Assembly: GCF_007992195.1 (NCBI RefSeq) | Contig: NZ_BJZU01000050.1 | Location: 1 to 64,000 of the forward strand | DNA from: Methylobacterium oxalidis | GTDB taxonomy: Bacteria; Pseudomonadota; Alphaproteobacteria; Rhizobiales; Beijerinckiaceae | Reading direction: 5' to 3' | Length of the DNA: 64,000 nucleotides | Made by a program: the position numbers and the translations under genes | Notes under the pieces: model-generated | Told to the model about the DNA's origin: nothing | The model's input: only the letters and a program-made list of their open reading frames with translations | Database searches by the model: none | Part shown: one piece after another, positions 8,964 through 19,137 of the stretch | Numbering within the stretch: the first letter of the stretch is position 1 | Layout of the letters: each line of letters begins with the position of its first letter

Positions 8964-10142
8964 TCAGGGCCAGACCTTGATCGCCACCGGGCGGCGGATC
9001 AGGTCGCGGTCCGAGGTGACGGTGCAGCCCTCCGTGCGCAGGGTCGCGTAGGTGAGGAGGGCGGTGTCGCCCACGTCGTCGAAGTTGCGGCCCTTCGCCC
9101 CCGGGTCGAGGAGCGACGGGTAGGCGATGAGGCCACCCGCCGTCCCGCAGGGGTCGTCGTAGAGCGTCGCCCCGGCCAGGAGCAGCCGCGGCCTGTCCCA
9201 GGCGAGGAGATCGCGCGAGGTCGTCCAGTAGAAGCCGGATTGCTTGAAGTCGCCGCCGGCCTTGGCCATGAACACGGCGATGAAGGCGCCGGTGCCGCGG
9301 TGGCGCACCACGGCGCCGACCGGGGCGGGGAAGGGGGCTACGGGCCGGCAGGTGTCGGCGAGCTTGACGGGCCTGCGGTAGGGATCCGGGAAGGCGGCCG
9401 TGAAGCCCGAGCCGGTCCAGGCCCGCCAGCTCGATGGGTCGGCGGGCGTGGCCGTGCGGAACAGGCAGACGCCGCCCTCCTGGTCGCTGCCCGGCCGGTC
9501 CCAGCCGGTGGTCGAGGCCAGCATGTAGCGCCAGGGCCCGTCCGCCAGGATGTTCGAGGGGTTGAAGAAGCCCCGGTGCCGGCCCTGGTCGACCTCCTGC
9601 CGGAAGGGCGCGGCCGCGACGACGGCGGGCGGGCTAGCGCGCAGGAAGCTGCGCCCGCCGTCCGTCGAGGCCGCCGCCGTGATCGTGTTGTACCAGCAGG
9701 CCATGTAGGTGCCGGCTGGGCAGCGGCCCGGATGCTCGTTGCCCTGGTACTCGTGGTGCAGGAGGGCGGCCACCGCCCGCCCGTCCTCGGTCCAGGTCGC
9801 CGTGATCCACGAGCGGTCGTCGTGGAGCGCGGGGTCGGATTTCTCGCCCGAATCGAGCACCACCGCGCAGTCGAGCTTGAGATGGTCGAGGTCCGGCCCG
9901 CGCAGGGCGCGGTTGCGGTAGTGCATGCCGAAGACGGCCACGGCGCCGCCCGCCTCGCGGAAGGCGCGGGCCGGCGCGTCCGGCACGTCGGCCCCGTCGC
10001 AGGCGTCGCGCCCCGCCTTGAAGATCACGCCCGGCGGGCCGACCGGGGTCAGGCTGGAGAGCGGCGGCTCCGGCGCCGCGCCGGCCGGGCCGGCGAGCGT
10101 CGAGAGGGCCGCGAGGGCGGCGAGGAAGGGGCGGCGCGTCAT
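8964..10142 (-). CDS. Secreted protein of unknown function, possible beta-propeller
   Basis: Protein of 392 residues with an export signal: TRRPFLAAL resembles a twin-arginine motif and is followed by a hydrophobic stretch ending near AGAA. The mature part has eight scattered cysteines that could form disulfides in the periplasm. Repeating segments such as STDGGRSF, FFNPSNIL, DDPCGTAGG and IAYPSLLD recall blades of glycosidase- or sialidase-type beta-propellers, but no catalytic triad can be assigned. It is not in an obvious operon, with 90 bases to selO and a divergent nnrU on the other side. I do not recognise the family; the fold is a guess from sequence texture. Confidence 0.75.
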   Translation of the reverse strand: MTRRPFLAALAALSTLAGPAGAAPEPPLSSLTPVGPPGVIFKAGRDACDGADVPDAPARAFREAGGAVAVFGMHYRNRALRGPDLDHLKLDCAVVLDSGEKSDPALHDDRSWITATWTEDGRAVAALLHHEYQGNEHPGRCPAGTYMACWYNTITAAASTDGGRSFLRASPPAVVAAAPFRQEVDQGRHRGFFNPSNILADGPWRYMLASTTGWDRPGSDQEGGVCLFRTATPADPSSWRAWTGSGFTAAFPDPYRRPVKLADTCRPVAPFPAPVGAVVRHRGTGAFIAVFMAKAGGDFKQSGFYWTTSRDLLAWDRPRLLLAGATLYDDPCGTAGGLIAYPSLLDPGAKGRNFDDVGDTALLTYATLRTEGCTVTSDRDLIRRPVAIKVWP

Positions 10143-10262
10143 CGGGTCGGCCTGGACAAGCGGATCAGGTTCGGCTGAGAACCGTTACGATGAGCTTGAC
10201 CGGTTCTCCCGCGGCCGGCGCCCTCCACAACCCGCATTCGACGCCCGGCGAGAGCTGACCCC

Positions 10263-10871
10263 ATGACCATCCTGATCCTCGGCCTCGTGCTCTTCCTCGG
10301 CACGCACGGCTTCTCGATGGCGCGGGGCAAGCGCGCCGAGCTCATCGGCCGCTACGGCGAGAAGCGCTACAAGCTCGCCTACACGCTGCTCTCGCTCGCG
10401 GGCCTGGTGCTGATCGGCGTCGGCTTCCACGCGTACCGGGCCGCGGGCTACATCCCGGTCTGGAATCCGCCGGTCTGGACGCGGCACCTCTCCGTCCTCC
10501 TCACGCTCTTCGCCTTCATCGCGCTCGCCTCGACCTACCTGCCGGGCCACATCCGCGCGCGGGCCAAGCACCCGATGCTGCTCGCCGTGAAGATCTGGGC
10601 GACCGCCCACCTCCTCGCCAACGGCGACCTCGGCTCGATCCTCCTGTTCGGCGGCTTCCTGGCCTGGGCGGTGATGGCCCGCATCAGCGCGAAGCGCCGC
10701 GCGCTCACGGCCGGGCAGGTCGCGGCCCAGCACGGCGGCGAGGCGGCGAGGCCCGCGGGCTGGCGCAACGACGCCATCGCGGTCGCCGTCGGCGTCGCGG
10801 TCTGGTTCGTGTTCGGGCGCTACCTCCACTACCCGCTCATCGGCGTCTACGCCTGGCCGGGCATGGCCTGA
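10263..10871 (+). CDS. NnrU family membrane protein
   Basis: Integral membrane protein of 202 residues in the NnrU family, which is related to plant 15-cis-zeta-carotene isomerase Z-ISO. It begins MTILILGLVLFLGTHGFSM, carrying the family GTHG motif, and continues with RYGEKRYKLAYTLLSLAG. Five to six transmembrane segments are visible. Conserved histidines (GTHG, the WTRHLS region and WATAHLLANGD) are the likely heme or metal ligands by analogy with Z-ISO. NnrU is genetically linked to nitric oxide metabolism in other alphaproteobacteria, but no denitrification gene is nearby. The divergent neighbour is the secreted protein gene. Confidence 0.88.
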   Translation: MTILILGLVLFLGTHGFSMARGKRAELIGRYGEKRYKLAYTLLSLAGLVLIGVGFHAYRAAGYIPVWNPPVWTRHLSVLLTLFAFIALASTYLPGHIRARAKHPMLLAVKIWATAHLLANGDLGSILLFGGFLAWAVMARISAKRRALTAGQVAAQHGGEAARPAGWRNDAIAVAVGVAVWFVFGRYLHYPLIGVYAWPGMA

Positions 10872-10896
10872 GGCGCTCCGGCCGCGCGGGCGGCGG

Positions 10897-10910
10897 CCGT
10901 CACGTGACGG
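10897..10910. repeat. 14-bp perfect palindrome upstream of the TPR/der genes
   Basis: CCGTCACGTGACGG reads identically on both strands and lies 85 bases before the start of the TPR protein gene. It could be a binding site for a dimeric regulator, or a small hairpin (5-bp stem, 4-base loop) ending the nnrU transcript. Function is not established. Confidence 0.3.
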
Positions 10911-10994
10911 TCGCCAAGCCGCGAGGTCTGTGCTAGGCGCGGGCGCTCACGAACAGCGAGGCGGCCAGCCCAGAAGGGCCCGGCCTGAGAGATC

Positions 10995-11705
10995 ATGGCC
11001 GAAAACAACGAGTTCTTCCGCGAGGTCAACGAGGATTACCGTCGTGACCAGGTCGCGCAGATCTGGCGCCGCTACAGCGGCGTGATCATCGCGCTGGCGG
11101 TGCTCGTCGTGGCCTCGGTCGGCGGCTGGCGCTACTGGCAGAGCGCGCAGCGCTCCGCCGCGGAGGCCGCCTCCGAGCAGTTCGACACGGCCAACCGCCT
11201 CGCCCGCGAGGGCAAGGCGGAGGAGGCCGACAAGATCTTCACGGGCCTGGAGAAGGACGGGCCCGCGGGCTATCGGCTCCTCGCGCAGTTCCGCTCCGCC
11301 GTCGAGGCGGCCAAGCGCGACCCCGCCAAGGGCGCGGCCGAGTTCGACGCCATCGCCGGAGACACGGGCGTGGGCGACGGCCTGCGCGAACTGGCGCGCC
11401 TGCGCTCGGCCCTGATCCGCCTCGACCTGCCAGACCCGGCCCCGGCGCTCGCGAGCCTGCAGAGCCTCGCAGCTGGCAGCCCCTTCCGCCACACCGCCCG
11501 CGAGATGCTCGGCCTCGTCGCGCTCAAGCGCGGCCAGTACGAGGAGGCGGGCCGCTGGTTCGACCAGCTCGCCACCGACCCCGAGACGCCGCAGAACCTG
11601 CGCCAGCGCATCGAGGTCTACGCTGCCCTCGTCGCGGGCGGCCCGGTCACCGTCACCGAGGCGAAGCCGGAGCCCGCCGCGCCGCCCCCGCCGATCACCC
11701 GCTGA
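10995..11705 (+). CDS. Membrane-anchored tetratricopeptide protein (YfgM-like)
   Basis: Protein of 236 residues with a cytoplasmic N-terminus (FFREVNEDYRRDQVAQIWRR), one transmembrane helix at about residues 28-45 (YSGVIIALAVLVVASVGGW) and a periplasmic helical-repeat domain. Segments such as FDTANRLAREGKAEEADKIF and LGLVALKRGQYEEAGRWFDQL are TPR-like. A proline-rich tail ends the protein. It matches the YfgM-type ancillary translocon and chaperone factors in architecture, and its location just ahead of der is the same as in many proteobacteria. It is probably co-transcribed with der. Confidence 0.85.
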   Translation: MAENNEFFREVNEDYRRDQVAQIWRRYSGVIIALAVLVVASVGGWRYWQSAQRSAAEAASEQFDTANRLAREGKAEEADKIFTGLEKDGPAGYRLLAQFRSAVEAAKRDPAKGAAEFDAIAGDTGVGDGLRELARLRSALIRLDLPDPAPALASLQSLAAGSPFRHTAREMLGLVALKRGQYEEAGRWFDQLATDPETPQNLRQRIEVYAALVAGGPVTVTEAKPEPAAPPPPITR

Positions 11706-11837
11706 GCGAACCGGCTGGCCGCCCGGCCGTTGGTTCGGGGCGGATTCCTCCTGAAACTTCAGACCGCTCGCGCATTGCCGGGAGCGGCCCGGCGGGCCCC
11801 GATCGGCCCGGCCGCGCAACGGACGAGACCCACACCC

Positions 11838-13187
11838 ATGGACCTGCCGACCGTCGCCATCGTCGGACGGCCGAATGTCGGCAAGTCGACCCTGTTCAAC
11901 CGCCTCGTGGGCAAGAAGCTCGCCCTGGTGGACGACCGCCCCGGCGTCACTCGCGACCGGCGCGAGGGCGACGTGAACTTCGGCGGCCTCCTCTTCCGCA
12001 TCATCGACACGGCCGGGCTCGAGGAGGCCGATGCCGGCTCGCTCCTCGGGCGCATGCGCGCGCAGACCGAGGCCGCGATCCTCGAGGCTGACGTCGTGCT
12101 CTTCGTCATCGACGCGCGGGCGGGCGTGCTGCCCGCCGACCAGCCCTTCGCCGAGATGGTGCGGCGCGCGGGCTGCCCCGTCATCCTCATCGCCAACAAG
12201 GCGGAGGGCGGCGTCGGCCTCAGCGGCGCCTACGAGGCGTTCTCCCTCGGCCTCGGTGACCCGATCCCGTTCTCGGCCGAGCACGGCGAGGGCATCGGCG
12301 AGCTGCACGACGCCCTCGGCGAGGCGCTGCCGAAGCCGGACGCGGACGACGACGAGGACGCGGAGGATCCGGCCGGGCGCGCCCTCAAGGTCGCCATCGT
12401 CGGCCGCCCGAACGCCGGCAAGTCGACGCTGATCAACCGGATGCTGGGCGAGGATCGCCTGCTCGTCGGGCCCGAGGCCGGCATCACCCGCGACTCGATC
12501 TCCCTCGACTGGGAGTGGCGCGGCCGCCGGATCAAGCTGCACGACACCGCCGGCATGCGCCGGCGCGCCCGCATCGACGACAAGCTGGAGAAGCTCGCGG
12601 TCTCGGACGGCCTGCGGGCCGTGCGCTTCGCCGAGGTGGTGGTGGTGCTCCTCGACGCCACGATCCCGTTCGAGAAGCAGGACCTGACCATCGTCGACCT
12701 CGTGGAGAGCGAGGGCCGCGCCGTGGTGATCGGCCTCAACAAGTGGGACCTCGTCGCCGACCAGCCGGGCCTGCTCAAGACCCTGCGGGAGGATTGCACT
12801 CGCCTGCTGCCCCAGGTCCGGGGCGTCGCCGTGGTGCCGCTCTCGGGGCTCGCCGGCGAGGGAATCGACCGATTGATGAAGGCGGTCACCGAGGCCGCCG
12901 AGGTCTGGAGCCGGCGCGTCTCCACAGCGCGTATCAACGACTGGCTGAGCGAGGCGACGAGCCGCAACCCGCCGCCCGCCGTCTCGGGCCGGCGCATCAA
13001 GATCCGTTACGCCACGCAGGTGAAGAGCCGCCCGCCGCACTTCGCCCTGTTCGGCAACCAGCTCGACGCCCTGCCGAAATCCTACACGCGCTACCTCGTC
13101 AACGGCCTGCGCGAGGCCTTCGACCTGCCCGGCACGCCGATCCGGCTCTCGCTGCGGACCTCGAAGAACCCCTTCGACAAGGGCTGA
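11838..13187 (+). CDS. der: Ribosome biogenesis GTPase Der (EngA)
   Basis: Tandem-GTPase of 449 residues required for 50S subunit maturation. Both G domains are complete: the first has GRPNVGKS and DTAGLEEA, the second [16 protein letters not shown] and NKWD. They are joined by an acidic linker ([10 protein letters not shown]), and a C-terminal KH-like domain follows ([20 protein letters not shown]). The start [10 protein letters not shown] was chosen because the conserved first strand begins immediately after it. Upstream in-frame sequence is not family-like. Confidence 0.97.
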   Translation: MDLPTVAIVGRPNVGKSTLFNRLVGKKLALVDDRPGVTRDRREGDVNFGGLLFRIIDTAGLEEADAGSLLGRMRAQTEAAILEADVVLFVIDARAGVLPADQPFAEMVRRAGCPVILIANKAEGGVGLSGAYEAFSLGLGDPIPFSAEHGEGIGELHDALGEALPKPDADDDEDAEDPAGRALKVAIVGRPNAGKSTLINRMLGEDRLLVGPEAGITRDSISLDWEWRGRRIKLHDTAGMRRRARIDDKLEKLAVSDGLRAVRFAEVVVVLLDATIPFEKQDLTIVDLVESEGRAVVIGLNKWDLVADQPGLLKTLREDCTRLLPQVRGVAVVPLSGLAGEGIDRLMKAVTEAAEVWSRRVSTARINDWLSEATSRNPPPAVSGRRIKIRYATQVKSRPPHFALFGNQLDALPKSYTRYLVNGLREAFDLPGTPIRLSLRTSKNPFDKG

Positions 13188-13355
13188 TCCGGCGCCTTGC
13201 CCGCCGGCCCGTCGAGCGTCGGAGACATCTTCTCTTCCGGCGAGCTAGAGTAAAATCTTCTCCTCAGCGCGACGAAATTATCGAAAAACGCACCGCTTGC
13301 TTTGTCCGAGAGGGGCTTTATCTCCCGCTGCCGACGAACGGCGAGCAGCAGGACC

Positions 13356-14282
13356 ATGGCCCAGACCACTCTCGCGCCCGCCGCGGCGCCCGGCAGCCGC
13401 GCCGAACTCGGGGCCGGCCCGTTCCGCCTGATCCTCATCGGCCTCCTCGTCGCCGCCTGCGCGGCCGCCGCCTTCCTCGTCCACGGCTACGCGGGCGGCA
13501 GCTGGAGCACGGCCCTCGCCGCGGTCGGCGAGATGGTGAGCAGCCGCGGGTTCTGGATCGCGGTGGCGGTCGGCCTGTTCGCGCAGGTGGTCGACGGGGC
13601 GCTGGGCATGGCCTACGGCGTCACCTCGACGAGCTTCCTGCTCTCCACCGGCGTGCCGCCGGCGGCGGCCTCAGCCTCGGTCCACATCGCCGAGATCTTC
13701 ACCACCGGCTTCTCCGGCCTCTCGCACTGGCGCCTCGGCAACGTCGACAAGGCCCTGTTCAAGCGCCTCCTGATCCCCGGCATGATCGGCGCGGTGACCG
13801 GCGCCTACCTCGTGACCTCGATCGACGGCGACGTGCTGCGCCCCTGGATCACCGGCTACCTGCTGGTCATGGGCCTCTACATCCTGGTGAAGGCGTTCCG
13901 GACGATCCGGCTGCGCACCGAGCCGCCGACCTATCTCGGCCCGCTCGCGCTGACCGGCGGCTTCGTCGACGCGGTGGGCGGCGGCGGCTGGGGCCCGGTG
14001 GTGACGACGTCGCTCGTCGGGGGCGGGCAGGACCCGCGCACCACGATCGGCTCGGTCAATGCCGCCGAGTTCTTCCTCGCGGTGACGAGCGGCGTCTCCT
14101 TCACGCTGTTCGGGGCCTTCACGCATGTCTCGATCATCGCCGGGCTGATCATCGGCGGGCTGTTCGCTGCCCCGCTCGCCGCGCTGCTGGTGCGGGCCCT
14201 GCCGGCGAAGGCGCTGATGGTGACGGTGGGGCTGCTGATCGTGGCCCTCAGCGCCTTCAACCTCGTGACGCTGCTCGCCTGA
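13356..14282 (+). CDS. TauE/SafE family anion exporter
   Basis: Membrane protein of 308 residues with about eight hydrophobic segments and the TauE/SafE features GALGMAYGVTSTSFLL and GGFVDAVGGGGWGPVVTTSL. Members export sulfite, sulfoacetate or related organic anions. Because SsuD in the operon 7 kb away releases sulfite, a role in sulfite export is attractive, but the two are not in one operon and the substrate is inferred. The ATG at 13356 follows a GCAGGA-type ribosome binding site. A TAAAAT sequence at 13251 may be the -10 of its promoter. It converges on the ligase gene with a 6-base gap. Confidence 0.88.
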   Translation: MAQTTLAPAAAPGSRAELGAGPFRLILIGLLVAACAAAAFLVHGYAGGSWSTALAAVGEMVSSRGFWIAVAVGLFAQVVDGALGMAYGVTSTSFLLSTGVPPAAASASVHIAEIFTTGFSGLSHWRLGNVDKALFKRLLIPGMIGAVTGAYLVTSIDGDVLRPWITGYLLVMGLYILVKAFRTIRLRTEPPTYLGPLALTGGFVDAVGGGGWGPVVTTSLVGGGQDPRTTIGSVNAAEFFLAVTSGVSFTLFGAFTHVSIIAGLIIGGLFAAPLAALLVRALPAKALMVTVGLLIVALSAFNLVTLLA

Positions 14283-14288
14283 GCAGGC

Positions 14289-15419
14289 TCAGGCGGCCTC
14301 GCCGCGCGCCGTGCGGGCGAGCCAGTCGACCACCGCGTCGAGGGCTTGGCGGTTGGTGAGGCCGGCCTCCCGCGCGCCCTCGAAGGCCGCGATCTGGCCG
14401 TCGGCGCTCGTGCCCTCCCGCGCGATGCGGCGGGCGTTCCCCACCTCCTCGGTGCAGCCCAGCGCCTCGGCATCCTCGGCGATAAGATCGAGGAGCCCGT
14501 CGAGCGCCTCCGCGTAGGGCAGCGCCCGCTCGCTCGCCTCGTCGATCATCTCCGCGTCGGTGCCGCTGCGCTGCGCCCGCCACAGGTTCTCGTCGGCCAG
14601 CGCCCGCGAGACCCCGTCGAGCCGGGCGTTCAGCTCGGGGCGGCGTACGACGAGGCGCACGAGGCAGCGGAACAGGGCGGCGATGGTCAGCGCATCCTCC
14701 AGCCGCGTGCAGGAATCGGCGATGCGCAGCTCCAGCGTCGGGAACTTGATGGAGGGCCGCAGCGACCACCACAGGAAGCTCGCGTCCTGGATCGAGCCCG
14801 CCTTCGTCATGATGCGGACGTAGCGCTCGTAGTCGGCCGGGCTCGGGAAGAGCTCCGGCAGGCCGGTGCGCGGCAACTCCCCGAAGGCGCTGAGCCGGTA
14901 GGCGGTGAGCCCGGTCGGCTTGCCCTGCCAGAACGGCGATGAGGCCGAGAGCGCGAACAGGATCGGCTGGAACGGCAGCAGCCGGTTCATGAGGTGGACG
15001 CGAGCGTCGGGGTCCGGCACCTCGACGTGCACGTGCATGCCGCAGATCAGGCTGCGGCGCCCGGCCAGGCCCACGTCGCGCAGGATGCCGCGGTAGCGGT
15101 CGCCCTTCGTCGGCAGTTGCCGAGCCCAGTCGGCGACCGGGTGGGTGCCGGCGGCGAAGACGAGGAGTTCGTGCCGCGCACCGATCTCGGCGAGCGCCGC
15201 CCGCTGGCGCCCGAGCACCGCGCGGGCCTGCGCGAACTCGGTGGAGGGCGGCGTGCAGACCTCGACCTGGCACTGGAGGAGTTCGCGCCCGATCTCGGGC
15301 AGCGCCTCGGCGGCCTCGGTGTGGAACGGCTTCACCGAGCGGCGCGGCGTGCCGCGGGTCTCGGCGTCGGCCAGAAAATACTCTTCCTCGATGCCGAACC
15401 GGTAGGCGTGGGGACTCAT
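14289..15419 (-). CDS. Carboxylate-amine ligase (glutamate-cysteine ligase type 2, YbdK family)
   Basis: ATP-dependent ligase of 376 residues in the GCS2 family. E. coli YbdK has weak glutamate-cysteine ligase activity. The N-terminus FGIEEEYFLAD holds the metal/ATP-binding glutamates. CGMHVHVEVPD and the segment around FLWWSLRPSIKFPTLELRIAD are family hallmarks. The ATG chosen is the only one close to the conserved start. The true amine and carboxylate partners cannot be deduced. It is separated by 83 bases from the toxin-antitoxin pair. Confidence 0.92.
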   Translation of the reverse strand: MSPHAYRFGIEEEYFLADAETRGTPRRSVKPFHTEAAEALPEIGRELLQCQVEVCTPPSTEFAQARAVLGRQRAALAEIGARHELLVFAAGTHPVADWARQLPTKGDRYRGILRDVGLAGRRSLICGMHVHVEVPDPDARVHLMNRLLPFQPILFALSASSPFWQGKPTGLTAYRLSAFGELPRTGLPELFPSPADYERYVRIMTKAGSIQDASFLWWSLRPSIKFPTLELRIADSCTRLEDALTIAALFRCLVRLVVRRPELNARLDGVSRALADENLWRAQRSGTDAEMIDEASERALPYAEALDGLLDLIAEDAEALGCTEEVGNARRIAREGTSADGQIAAFEGAREAGLTNRQALDAVVDWLARTARGEAA

Positions 15420-15502
15420 CGCATCGTCCGTCGAGACAGGGCCGATGGATGTAGGGCGCGCCGCCGCGGCGTCGGCGCGCCGTCCCCACCTTTTTCGCCG
15501 CC

Positions 15503-15925
15503 TCAGGCCGGCGCGACCGCGATGCCGAGTGCCGTCGCGCAGCCCGCCATCTTGAGATCGAAGGTCATCAGCGCCGCGCCGGCCCGGCGGCACAGGGCGA
15601 GGTTCAGGGCATCGGGCGTGCGCAGGGTGAGGTCGAGGCGCCGAAGATAGGTCCCGGCCTCCGCGACGTCCGCCGTCGTGGTGGCGGCATGCTCCGCGAC
15701 CATGGCTACCCAGGTGTCGAGATGCGCGAACGCCGCCCGCGCCGCCGCCGCGTCGAGATCTCCGGTTCGCATCCGCCGGCCGATCGCGGAGGCGAACTCC
15801 GCCATCGCGAAGTCGCTGACCAGGACGAACGGCTCTTCCCGCGCCAAGTAGGTCTCGGCGCGCGTCGTCAGGGCGTCGAGCGTGAACAAGGCGACGAGGA
15901 CGCTCGCGTCGAGATAGACCTTCAC
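15503..15925 (-). CDS. vapC: VapC-type PIN domain toxin
   Basis: PIN-domain ribonuclease of 140 residues. The four acidic residues that bind the catalytic metal can be placed: Asp6 (YLDASV), Glu43 (AMAEFASA), Asp105 (TPDALNLA) and Asp123 (TFDLKM). Such toxins cleave tRNA or rRNA when not neutralised. The start overlaps the antitoxin stop by 4 bases (ATGA type), the usual coupled toxin-antitoxin arrangement with the antitoxin first. Confidence 0.93.
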   Translation of the reverse strand: MKVYLDASVLVALFTLDALTTRAETYLAREEPFVLVSDFAMAEFASAIGRRMRTGDLDAAAARAAFAHLDTWVAMVAEHAATTTADVAEAGTYLRRLDLTLRTPDALNLALCRRAGAALMTFDLKMAGCATALGIAVAPA

Positions 15926-16176
15926 CGCTCCGGGTCTTCGTCGCGCAGGACGCTCACGAGCTTGCCCGCGTCCGTGGCGGCGGGCGCGCCGGCCGGGCGG
16001 CGCTCGCGCAGCCAGGCGAGGTCTGCCTTCGAGACGGGACGCGCCGTCTCGCGGATCGGCCGCAGCTCCGCGATGGGCCTGCCCTCGCGCGTGATCACCA
16101 CGCCCTCGCCGGCGAGCGCGCGGTCGATCAGGTCGGACAGGCGCTTCTCCGCCTCGGCGATGCTGTGCTGGCTCAT
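15922..16176 (-). CDS. Phd/YefM-family antitoxin
   Basis: Antitoxin of 84 residues that should bind DNA with its N-terminus and inhibit the PIN toxin with its C-terminus. The N-terminal pattern SIAEAEKRLSDLIDRALAGE followed by GVVITREGRPIAELRPI is typical of the Phd/YefM fold. The C-terminal half is variable and charged, as expected of a toxin-binding tail. It would autorepress the pair, and its operator should lie in the 45 bases upstream. Confidence 0.92.
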   Translation of the reverse strand: MSQHSIAEAEKRLSDLIDRALAGEGVVITREGRPIAELRPIRETARPVSKADLAWLRERRPAGAPAATDAGKLVSVLRDEDPER

Positions 16177-16221
16177 AGCCCGCGAAGTATCCGCCCGCGG
16201 GTGCCGCGGAGTCCAGACGTC

Positions 16222-16632
16222 TCAGGCGCCGCGCAGCGGTCCGCCCACCAGCCAGGCCGGGTCGAACCAGCGGTCGGCCTCGCCGTCGTAGGGCAGGCGG
16301 GTGATGTCCCAGTGCTGGATGTACTTCGCGTAGACGTTCCAGACCGCGATGCCGCCGCCCACGAAGATGCGCCGGCCGGGATAGCGCCGCAGCACCGCCT
16401 CCGGGTCCTCGTGCGAGCGGATCACGTCGATGGTGCGGTCCTTGAAGGCGAATTCGGGCACCGAGGCCACCGTCTTCGGGCCCGCGATGAGCACGTGGCC
16501 CATGGTGAGCGCGAAGAAGCGCGTCACGTCCTCGACGAAGAGCGGGTCGGTGTTGCCCTCCCAGGGCAGGTGCCCGTTGAGGCCGAGTTGCCCGCGCTGG
16601 CCGATGGCGCAGATGCAGCGAACGTCGATCAT
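16222..16632 (-). CDS. dmrA: Dihydrofolate reductase-like enzyme, probable dihydromethanopterin reductase
   Basis: DHFR-fold protein of 136 residues (about 15 kDa), shorter than the usual 160. It keeps the LPW substrate loop, an acidic residue at the DHFR catalytic position (Asp35 in FVEDVTRFFALT) and the glycine-rich NADPH motif IFVGGGIAVWNV. The GRKT cofactor motif is altered to AGPKT. In Methylobacterium a 15-kDa DHFR homolog, DmrA, reduces dihydromethanopterin for the one-carbon carrier tetrahydromethanopterin. Size, fold and taxonomic context fit that enzyme. An ordinary or divergent DHFR is the alternative. It lies 56 bases downstream of an SDR gene on the same strand. Confidence 0.6.
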   Translation of the reverse strand: MIDVRCICAIGQRGQLGLNGHLPWEGNTDPLFVEDVTRFFALTMGHVLIAGPKTVASVPEFAFKDRTIDVIRSHEDPEAVLRRYPGRRIFVGGGIAVWNVYAKYIQHWDITRLPYDGEADRWFDPAWLVGGPLRGA

Positions 16633-16688
16633 GTCCGGTCGGTCCCTCCCTGCCGCGTCCTGGTGAACCCGCGCCGGCGCCCCGCGGT

Positions 16689-17441
16689 TCAGGCGGGCAT
16701 CTGCGGCGTCAGCACGCTGTCGGACGGGAAATCGTAGATCTTGCCCGTCTCCGTCCAGTCCGGATGCGCGAGGCGCACGAAGTGGGGGGCGAGATCCTCC
16801 GGCGTGCGCAGGGTGTCCGGGTTCTCGCCGGGCATCGCCGAGCGGCGCATGGCCGTGCGCAGAGGGCCGGGATTGACGAGCATGGCCCGGATGCCCGTGG
16901 TCTCGTTCTCGGCCGCGTAGGTGCGCACCAACGCGTCGAGGGCGGCCTTGGAGACGGCGTAGGGACCCCAGTAGGCCCGGCACTTGGTGGCGGCGCCCGA
17001 GGTCACGAAGATGGCGCGGCCCGCGTCCGACATCCGCAGCAGCGGGTCGAAGGAGCGCAGCAGGCGCCAGTTCGCCGTGACGTTGACGTCCATCACCTGC
17101 TGCCAGGTCTTGGGCGGGATATGGCCCAGCGGCATCAGGCTCCCGAGAATGCCTGCGTTGCCGACGAGGATGTCGAGGCGCTTCCAGCGCTCGTTGATGG
17201 CCGCGCCGAGGCGGTCGATCGCGTCGTAGTCGGTGAGGTTCAGCGGCACCAGCGTGGCGCCGGAGCCGGCCTCGCGGATCGCGTCGTCGAGCTCCTCGAG
17301 CGCGCCCTGCGTGCGGGCGACCGCGATGACGTGGGCGCCGGCGCCCGCGAGCGCGAGGGCGGCGGCGCGGCCGATGCCGCGCGAGGCGCCGGTCACGACG
17401 GCGATGCGTCCGTCGAGCGGGCGCGTCGGAGATGGGCTCAT
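16689..17441 (-). CDS. SDR family NAD(P)-dependent oxidoreductase
   Basis: Classical short-chain dehydrogenase of 250 residues. TGASRGIG is at 17-24, NAG at 95-97, the catalytic Ser at about 148, and YAVSK gives Tyr161 and Lys165. Overall it resembles the YciK-like group of proteobacterial SDRs. It sits immediately after purF with a 22-base gap, an order common in alphaproteobacteria, so it is probably co-transcribed. The substrate is unknown. Confidence 0.93.
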   Translation of the reverse strand: MSPSPTRPLDGRIAVVTGASRGIGRAAALALAGAGAHVIAVARTQGALEELDDAIREAGSGATLVPLNLTDYDAIDRLGAAINERWKRLDILVGNAGILGSLMPLGHIPPKTWQQVMDVNVTANWRLLRSFDPLLRMSDAGRAIFVTSGAATKCRAYWGPYAVSKAALDALVRTYAAENETTGIRAMLVNPGPLRTAMRRSAMPGENPDTLRTPEDLAPHFVRLAHPDWTETGKIYDFPSDSVLTPQMPA

Positions 17442-17463
17442 GGTCGGCTCGCGCTGAAGGGGG

Positions 17464-18954
<1,491 letters not shown>

Positions 18955-19108
18955 GCTGGTGGTGATCCCTCGTTGCCGCCGGCGCCGCATGCGGGTGCGC
19001 GCCTCCGGAGGCTCAACGCGAACGCTGCGGCCCGGGCAAGTGCCCTAGGCCGGCATCGTCAAGAGACCGTTATCTAGTCAGCGTTTGCGGCGCAACCAAG
19101 CCGCGCGA

Positions 19109-19133
19109 CTCGCCGCGCGGCCTGCGCGGCGAG
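19109..19133 (-). terminator. Hairpin after cvpA
   Basis: CTCGCCGCGC and GCGCGGCGAG form a perfect 10-bp stem with a 5-base loop, four bases beyond the cvpA stop codon. There is no U-tract, so it may be a partial terminator or an mRNA 3'-end stabiliser between cvpA and purF. Confidence 0.45.
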
Positions 19134-19137
19134 CAGG

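Noticed and set aside
7170..10178. Plus-strand open frame of about 1000 codons
   Set aside because: Antisense to selO and the secreted protein gene; composition is Arg/Gly/Ala-rich without domains.
15441..15490. Two GGCGCGCC palindromes followed by a T-run on the plus strand, resembling a terminator
   Set aside because: No plus-strand gene is being transcribed there; the flanking genes are both on the minus strand.
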